Shown here piece after piece: positions 15,929 to 20,818 of a stretch of 20,818 nt of DNA. Source of the stretch: Hydnum rufescens UP504 (taxonomy: Eukaryota > Basidiomycota > Agaricomycetes > Cantharellales > Hydnaceae); contig MU129323.1 in the NCBI GenBank assembly GCA_014904985.1, positions 2,063-22,880 of the forward strand, given 5' to 3'. Below the pieces are notes generated by a model. That model had not been told where the DNA came from and searched no databases. It saw nothing but the letters and a program-made list of their open reading frames with translations. Position 1 is the stretch's first letter. Every line of letters begins with the position of its first letter. A program made the position numbers and the translations under genes.

Positions 15929-16063
15929 GAACACATGCCTGCTGCTGGGGTGTGTGGGTCCCAAAAGGTAGTTTCTTAATCCTAGAAAAAACGGCGCAAA
16001 AAGAGACGGGAACGTGCTTTGCGTTGCTCTTGAATATCATTGAACATCATTACTTTTTATTAG
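15929..16063 (+). repeat. Unit D-R1: degenerate hairpins + intron
   Basis: The EH (15929-15959) is imperfect. The intron is 15968-16063 (96 nt) with donor AAAAG|GTAGTT and acceptor TTATTAG. The IH region 15993-16028 still starts GCGCAAAAAGAG, but its second arm is scrambled. No CTAAC is seen. Confidence 0.5.
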
Positions 16064-16229
16064 GGATCATGGGCCCTGCTCTGGCACCAAAAAATACCGC
16101 AAACCAGCTGCCTGAACAGCCAACAAGTCCGAACGAACAACAGGGAACAGAATACGCGACCAAAAAACAAGAAAGACCACTAGACGACGAGCACGACACG
16201 TGAGAATGCGCCCACCGACTCGCTACGCG

Positions 16230-16366
16230 AACCACACCACCCGCTGCGCGGTGTGTGGTCTAATAAGGAGTTTGGAATTGTCGTTGTAACCTCTAACAGC
16301 GCAAAAGGGCCACCCAGCTGCTCTTTTTGCTGGTTCAATTTAACTAACTTTCAACTATATTTCTAG
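16230..16366 (+). repeat. Unit D-R2: exon hairpin + intron with broken donor
   Basis: The EH is at 16231-16259 (ACCACACC with its partner GGTGTGTGGT). The expected donor AATAAG|GTGAGT reads AATAAG|GAGTTT, an apparent two-base loss. The IH at 16298-16333 is partly paired. The branch ACTAACT and acceptor TTTCTAG (ends 16366) are intact. Confidence 0.55.
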
Positions 16367-16476
16367 GGACCATCGCCTTTCACCATTCAGAGAAATGAGA
16401 CCCGCCAGGAAACCCCCCCTGAACGTACCCAACCGCCACCGAATCGTGTAACCGCCGAACCATGCCAGGAAGACAC

Positions 16477-16608
16477 AACACGGCACCCGTTCTGCAGTGC
16501 GTGGTGTTTAAGTAGGTATTCAAGTACCTCCGCAAGCAGGCCTAGGCGCTCCTTTTGCGTGGCTTTTTTCGTGGGCCTTCAACTATGTATATTTTATTTT
16601 ATCGGTAG
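16477..16608 (+). repeat. Unit D-R3: weak hairpins + intron
   Basis: EH remnants lie at 16477-16509. The donor is probably TTTAA|GTAGGT (16512) and the acceptor TCGGTAG (16608), giving 97 nt. The IH at 16530-16559 keeps CGCAAG and CTCCTTTTGCG ends with a CCTAGG tip. No CTAAC branch is seen; CAACTAT is the nearest. Confidence 0.45.
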
Positions 16609-16780
16609 CTGTCGGGTCCCAACCCACAACCGCATGCACAACCGGACCGGCACCCGCCCAACAACCAACTGCCACGGAACCTCCCCAGAACGACGACGCC
16701 ACCCGCAACAAATATTGGCAAAACACCCAGGCAAAACCAGAACGGGTGACGACGCACGGACACCCATGAAACCCCAGATG

Positions 16781-16924
16781 ACCCACACACTCGGGCTTCG
16801 GTGGGTTGTTTGTGGGTTTCTAACAATTATGCACCCCCAAGCACAAAGAGGGCAGCCTGGCTTGCTCTTTTTTGCTGCTCTTTTCTCCTATTAAATTTTT
16901 AATAAACAATTATTATTATTCTAG
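16781..16924 (+). repeat. Unit D-R4: cUUCGg exon hairpin + intron without donor
   Basis: The EH remnant at 16781-16817 keeps C-UUCG-G at its tip (GGGCTTCGGTGGG). The donor is unrecognisable. IH-like GCACAAAGAGGGCAGC and TTGCTCTTTTTTGCTGC lie at 16841-16877. The acceptor TTATTCTAG ends at 16924. Confidence 0.45.
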
Positions 16925-17013
16925 GTTATCGCCTACTATTTGCTTTGAACGGCGCAAAGGATGCCCAGAAGGGAAGCACGACGGAAGACCGCAGGGACCC
17001 CAGGACGAGCCAC

Positions 17014-17148
17014 AAACAAACCCCTTCGGGGCGGGTTGGTTATTTTAAGATAAGTACGGATTTGCCGCAAGGGGAGCAGCGTACGCTGGGCTCCTTTTGG
17101 GGCTTTCTTTCCCTCCCTTCTTGTACTAAACGTATGTTTATTTTCTAG
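17014..17148 (+). repeat. Unit D-R5: cUUCGg exon hairpin + intron (AT donor)
   Basis: The EH is at 17014-17041 (AAACAAACCCC-TTCG-GGGCGGGTTGGTT). The donor reads TTTAAG|ATAAGT, G mutated to A as in unit A-L5. The intron-equivalent is 17050-17148 (99 nt), with branch ACTAAAC and acceptor TTTCTAG. The IH is at 17065-17101. Confidence 0.55.
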
Positions 17149-17314
17149 GGTTTTATCTTGAACCCAAACATTTCAAAGACCCGCGGGACCGCCAAACACC
17201 CACACAACAAGGAACGGCAACCGCCCGCCGATCTGACCGCAAGTGAACACCCCCAAACGACGACGACGATCCCCTGTACCGAGTCGACCGCGCGACGCGG
17301 TTAACAAAAAACAA

Positions 17315-17459
17315 GTACACCACCACCCAACTTCGGTGGTGTGTTGGTACTAACAAGTTTTTTTTCATTCCCATATGTACAACGACGAAAAGCGACCGCG
17401 CCAGCTTGGCACCTTTTGTGTCCACCTTCGATTTTTTAACTACATACACATTATTCTAG
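17315..17459 (+). repeat. Unit D-R6: cUUCGg exon hairpin + intron without donor
   Basis: The EH at 17315-17350 is bounded by GTAC/GTAC and has C-UUCG-G at its tip. The donor region reads AACAAGTTTTTT, so GT is lost. The IH (about 17384-17420) is largely decayed, and the acceptor TTATTCTAG (ends 17459) survives. This is the last trace of the family in the window. Confidence 0.5.
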
Positions 17460-18000
17460 ATCAATGATACTCCGAATTGAACACCTCGGTACAGCACAAT
17501 TCAAGCCCTGTTAGGCAAACTGCCACTATTGGGCCTAAGCAGCTTTGGATCATTGGGGCCCCAAGGGGGTTTTCAGTGATCCTTATTTTCAGCACCTTGA
17601 GGAAAAAAGCCCATATATAGGCTTAAACCGCCCTTCTTTCAAACGGTTCTTGGTCCCATTGCCTTGATCTACAAGGGCCTACTTCTCAAGGGGCCCCCAA
17701 TGGAGACTTTGGGTAGAGCATATGTATAGGGATTGCTATCATTATATAAAACCCAGATTATAAAGAATCTATTATTAATTTATTCACGCCAGTTTCCCAA
17801 AAGTTTTCAAGAACAACCAGGTCCAATTTTTCCCAAGGGTAGCAGTTGTATGGCTAAAACGGACTGAAAACCCTGGTTATTGAAGATTAGACGTAATATT
17901 CTGAATTTGACATTTCATTTTCGCCAAGTTCAATAAGTGGGTGTTTCGCCGGGAAGGCAAAGCATCGAAGGTGGAGGAGTTGACGATTGGCGTGAACAAG
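17460..18000. other. Right flank, nothing recognised
   Basis: The sequence after element D has balanced composition and frequent stops in all frames. GGATCATTGGGGCCCCAAGG-type short inverted phrases occur but form no clear unit. No gene is called. Confidence 0.4.
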
Positions 18001-18004
18001 TTTG

Positions 18005-18310
18005 AATGAACGGAAATTGATTGGTGATGGGAAAAAGTGATAATGATGGGAAAAAGTGGGGACGATGGCGAAAAAAAGTAGGGACGAGGGGAAAAGTAGA
18101 ACGGAAGGGGAAAGGGACAAATGGCAGAAGTTGGAAAACAACGGGGAAAAAAGTTGACGCGAAGTAGACGGAATGGCGGAAGTGATGAATGGGAGGAGTG
18201 TTAGCATAACAGAAAAGAGCGGGAACAAGGGATGGAGAGTGGTGAAGGGAAGGGATGGTTGAAGGCGGAAAGGTGGACGAAGGGTGGAAAGAAGGATGAT
18301 GGAAAATAGA
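18005..18310. repeat. Purine-rich, degenerate minisatellite
   Basis: About 300 bp have a strong strand bias (plus strand mostly A and G). A GATGGGAAAAAGTGRKRAYGATGG-like phrase recurs with a roughly 20-22 bp period from 18025 to about 18110, and more loosely beyond. The complementary pyrimidine reading gives a long Ser/Phe/Pro-rich open frame on minus, which composition explains. Confidence 0.55.
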
Positions 18311-18816
18311 TGGTGTTGAGCAGGTTTTTGAGCCAAAGGATTTTTAAAAACTCCTGTCTGTCGGAGGAAGTTTGGGCAAGGGCTGTAGGAATTGGCATGT
18401 TTTCAGCAAGGATTTGATAGAGATGGTTTTTCAGGTTCATTGGACTTGAAAATTTGGAAAGGTGGTCAACTGGCCCCACATCAGAGGCTTCAATCAAATA
18501 TAAGGGAGGGGAACCTTTCGGTTAGTCTTCTTTTCCCTTCCTCTTTGCTTGGGCTTCGGGGCCCGCCGAAAACAGGAAGGCGAAAACCCCAACTCGGAGA
18601 ACTTTGACCCCAGACCCTTCGTCGGCACTTTCATCGGTAACTCGGCCTTCCACCATTCTACGCTTCTTCCCTTTCGGGAGCTTTTCTGCCTTGCCGCCAC
18701 AGAAGCACGGCCACAATGTAATTTTCCCGGGGAAATTTAAGGATATTTCCATTTATCAACCAAGGCTACCAAAAAAAACATTCCAAGTAATCAAATTCCA
18801 AGGAATTATAAATGGT

Positions 18817-19225
18817 TTTTTAAGGAAACCATAACCATGGTCACCAATCGTTCAAAACAGGAGAAGTTTTTTGAAACACATCGTAAGAAGCCGTATCGCC
18901 ATCAAACGCAGTCGCCATGATGTTTTTCTTGAGTCAATTTCCGGAAAAACCAAATTGTGCAGCCAAAGGCATACCCTTCAAAGTCTGGCCAACAACCAAA
19001 GCGGGATCGCGACGGGGGAACCCATTTTCTGAAAATCGATGACCAGGGGCATAAGTTTTTGTATTCAATGCAATGATTCCTGAGGACCACGAGGTATATG
19101 AAAAATCTCAACAGTGAAACTTTCAAAAGAAACATTACGAAAAGCATCCTTAGTAATTCCGCTTGGAGACGGCCTCCAAAAGGTGTTATGGACTTCGTTT
19201 CCTTGCACGAGGTTAGGCCTTCAAT
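18817..19225 (-). pseudogene. Possible decayed coding segment, family not recognised
   Basis: On minus, three short frame-shifted stretches read like protein and follow each other. The first (about 19224-19088) contains RPNLVQGNEVHNTFWRPSPS. The second follows after a stop and a frame change (about 19076-18936, containing TYAPGHRFSENGFPRRDPAL). The third (about 18935-18846) begins near LKKNIMATAFDGDTASYDVF. Each ends in a stop. The pieces do not overlap neatly, and I recognise no family. It could be a degraded transposon or gene, or chance. Confidence 0.22.
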
Positions 19226-19847
19226 TTCCTATCTGGCCGAATTAACAGGGTTTTTTCAAAGCTGCCCCCTTTCGTTCTTAAGAATATATGTATTAACAGC
19301 GAGGCAAAGGGGGTTTCTTCATTTTCAGGGTGTTCCACGGAAGAAATTTCCATTTTTCATGGTCCAAAAAACCCATGCCCTTATCCTCGCTGTTGAATTA
19401 AATCGATTCTTGGCCCATTGCTGCTTGTTAGGAGGCGAGGTTTCCGAAACAACCATTCAAGGGTTACCAAACAAAAAGATGAAACCCCCCAATCTGGACG
19501 GAAGCGTGGTCAGAACATCAAGCTGTTAGGCCAATGTAGCGCCAGAATGAATTAAATTGTAGAATGTTCATACTCACTATCCGATTTTGATCGGGATAAG
19601 GGCCATCTGATGCGGCCACAATTCACCTCCAGACATGGGCAATACGAGCTGTATTTCAAGATGCTTTCTCTGTACTGAGATCGTCTTATAAGGATATTGC
19701 GATGTTCATGCCAGGCCTCAGAACTGGCCCCCCCAAAGGCTCATCACGCAGCGTTCGACAATATGTCGGCTGAAGGTGTTGACGTTACGATTGCACCTCT
19801 TTCTATATAAGGCATCAAGAAAATGAGTAGAGCGACGAATATTAAAC

Positions 19848-20240
19848 CTACACACCGAAGACCAGAGGGGGGTCTTCTTCAACTCTTTTGTTGGTGTTGA
19901 AACGAATTCCAAGCATTTGGTCGTCGGAATGCTTCTTCAGAGCTCCCGCCACTTTAGGCACTCGATATAGCGTTGAAATATGACAGCCCCCACGACTTGG
20001 CCAAGCTAGCCATCGCACCCCCCGGAACAGTTCAGCGTGCTTGTTAACCTCGTCCAAACTGTGAGCTTGCGAGAATCTACCTCCATGTCCACGACCCAGG
20101 AAGAGGCCTTCTTGGCAACTGAGCACACAGGGCTGGGCTCTTGCCGTAGATCGCACATGAACATCTTCGGCACTATGTGGCATCACTGAAGTGTTCTCGT
20201 CGCTTAGGTCCTTTGCCACCAGTAGATATCGTGGGTCCAA
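19848..20240 (-). CDS. Unassigned open frame, 130 codons
   Basis: An open frame from ATG with mixed composition (SCQEGLFLGRGHGGRFSQAH is one segment) shows no motif I can place. There are no flanking introns I can support, and it overlaps the opposite-strand frame at 20177-20734. It could be an exon of an interrupted gene or non-coding. It is listed only so the region is not left blank. Confidence 0.15.
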   Translation of the reverse strand: MDPRYLLVAKDLSDENTSVMPHSAEDVHVRSTARAQPCVLSCQEGLFLGRGHGGRFSQAHSLDEVNKHAELFRGVRWLAWPSRGGCHISTLYRVPKVAGALKKHSDDQMLGIRFNTNKRVEEDPPLVFGV

Positions 20241-20734
20241 TCAGCATCCAAGCTCAACCTGAAGCTCTCAATGCTAAAACATTGGTTTGCCATGATAATT
20301 CGTTTCACCCCAAGAAACATCTGCGAGTCCTCGACATTAACCCACAAATCCTGTTTTTTTCCAGGGAAGGCAGGGCAGATTTCGAGGTTGCCGTGATTAT
20401 GAAGCTCGATTTTGATGGTAGATTTCGAGCTGAGATCGACGTCGCGGCATTTTTACGATTTCAGCGTGGAGAGGAGGTTGGAGGGTTAGAAGCCGAGTCC
20501 ACGACGGGTTTAGGATGGGTGGAGACTCAGAATGGGAAGGGAGGAATGAATGTCATGGCTGGTCGAAGGAAAGACTTGGAGACTCATTTCGAGAATATCC
20601 AACCTTATCCCTCCCGGAAGTCACTCCACGCACTGCAAACTTTGAGGCTGTTGGATCTTTCTCCCCAGCCTGGACCTCACTTTGGTACGACCGTTGCGGA
20701 CTTTAGTTTGGACGTCAGGCGTTTCGAAACCTGA
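20177..20734 (+). CDS. Unassigned open frame, 185 codons
   Basis: This is the longest open frame in the window. Its predicted protein has a mixed, soluble-looking composition (for example a VAVIMKLDFDGRFRAEIDVA stretch) and no signal peptide, membrane segment or known motif. The first third overlaps an antisense open frame. Absence of a TATA or CCAAT context and of family resemblance leaves it uncertain. Confidence 0.2.
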   Translation: MASLKCSRRLGPLPPVDIVGPISIQAQPEALNAKTLVCHDNSFHPKKHLRVLDINPQILFFSREGRADFEVAVIMKLDFDGRFRAEIDVAAFLRFQRGEEVGGLEAESTTGLGWVETQNGKGGMNVMAGRRKDLETHFENIQPYPSRKSLHALQTLRLLDLSPQPGPHFGTTVADFSLDVRRFET

Positions 20735-20818
20735 GAGTCCGCCCTTGGAAGGTTCGACTGCAGTGACTGATCGGATGGGGTATTACGAGAAGACCGAGTT
20801 GGCATAGGCATAAGACAC

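Larger units (their letters stand above)
15245..17459. mobile_element. Element D: decayed copy, right array only
   Basis: It has a core homologous to those of A and C, but with diverged arms and no left array. Six right-hand units follow. Hairpins are often imperfect, and four of the six donors lack GT or cannot be found. Exons are visibly richer in CpG than in A or C: I count about 20 CpG in 17149-17340 against about 6 in 3228-3403. It is an older or independently evolving member of the family. Confidence 0.6.

Noticed and set aside
17887..18336. 149-codon minus-strand frame rich in Ser, Phe, Leu and Pro
   Set aside because: It is the pyrimidine strand of the purine-rich tract. Low-complexity composition explains the lack of stops.
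18902..19147. Minus-strand frame with FGC-like words suggesting a copia-type integrase
   Set aside because: No HHCC, DDE or reverse transcriptase motif follows. The neighbouring frame on the same strand reads more like protein, so no retrotransposon is called.

Overview
The window looks like a gene-poor, repeat-rich stretch of a eukaryotic nuclear genome, most likely a filamentous fungus and plausibly a basidiomycete. The reasons are recurrent short introns of about 97-122 nt with GTRAGT donors, CTAAC/CTAAT branch points and TTCTAG acceptors, an AT-rich background and CCAAT boxes. There are no bacterial gene arrays, no rRNA or tRNA, and no protein gene I can name.

About 2.5-17.5 kb is dominated by one family of composite elements that I do not recognise. 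Each element has a palindromic core several hundred bp long, with arrays of 150-300 bp units running outward from it. Every unit, read away from the core, has the same order. First comes a C-rich exon of about 145-200 nt (one is 325 nt) whose 3' end folds into a GC-rich hairpin (EH, typically CCACACACCYGC-loop-GCRGGTGTGTGG). A 5' splice donor follows 5-12 nt later. Inside the intron lies a second hairpin (IH, typically AAAAGAGCAGC-loop-GCTGCTCTTTT), then the branch point and the acceptor. About 30 units are visible. They lie on the minus strand left of each core and on the plus strand right of it, so predicted transcription diverges from the palindromes.

Layout: 1-2.4 kb unique flank with nothing recognised. 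Element A covers 2.46-8.15 kb: left array, palindrome 4181-4828, right array, with a roughly 1.55 kb insertion (about 5743-7297) splitting one exon. An AT-rich spacer covers 8.16-8.7 kb. Element B covers 8.7-9.24 kb and is a left half only. An unrelated foldback repeat follows (292-bp-period repeats, then a 1.4 kb palindrome, 9771-11195). Element C covers 11.2-15.1 kb: left array, palindrome about 12580-13536, right array. Element D covers 15.25-17.46 kb and is a decayed copy with diverged palindrome arms, a right array and broken splice sites. 17.46-20.8 kb is flank with a purine-rich tract, a possible decayed coding stretch on the minus strand and two unconvincing open frames.

The cores of A, C and D carry two CCAAT boxes exactly 24 bp apart on each outward-facing arm (lost only on the decayed left arm of D), followed about 100-200 bp later by a GGCA-TTGC-GGCATTGA-like box and then the first EH. 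This suggests bidirectional promoters driving multi-intron transcripts. Reading frames do not run consistently from exon to exon, whereas hairpins, compensatory changes, a recurrent cUUCGg loop on the predicted sense strand, and splice signals are kept. The simplest inference is a structured, spliced, probably non-coding transcript family carried by a mobile or amplifying palindromic element. Function is unknown.
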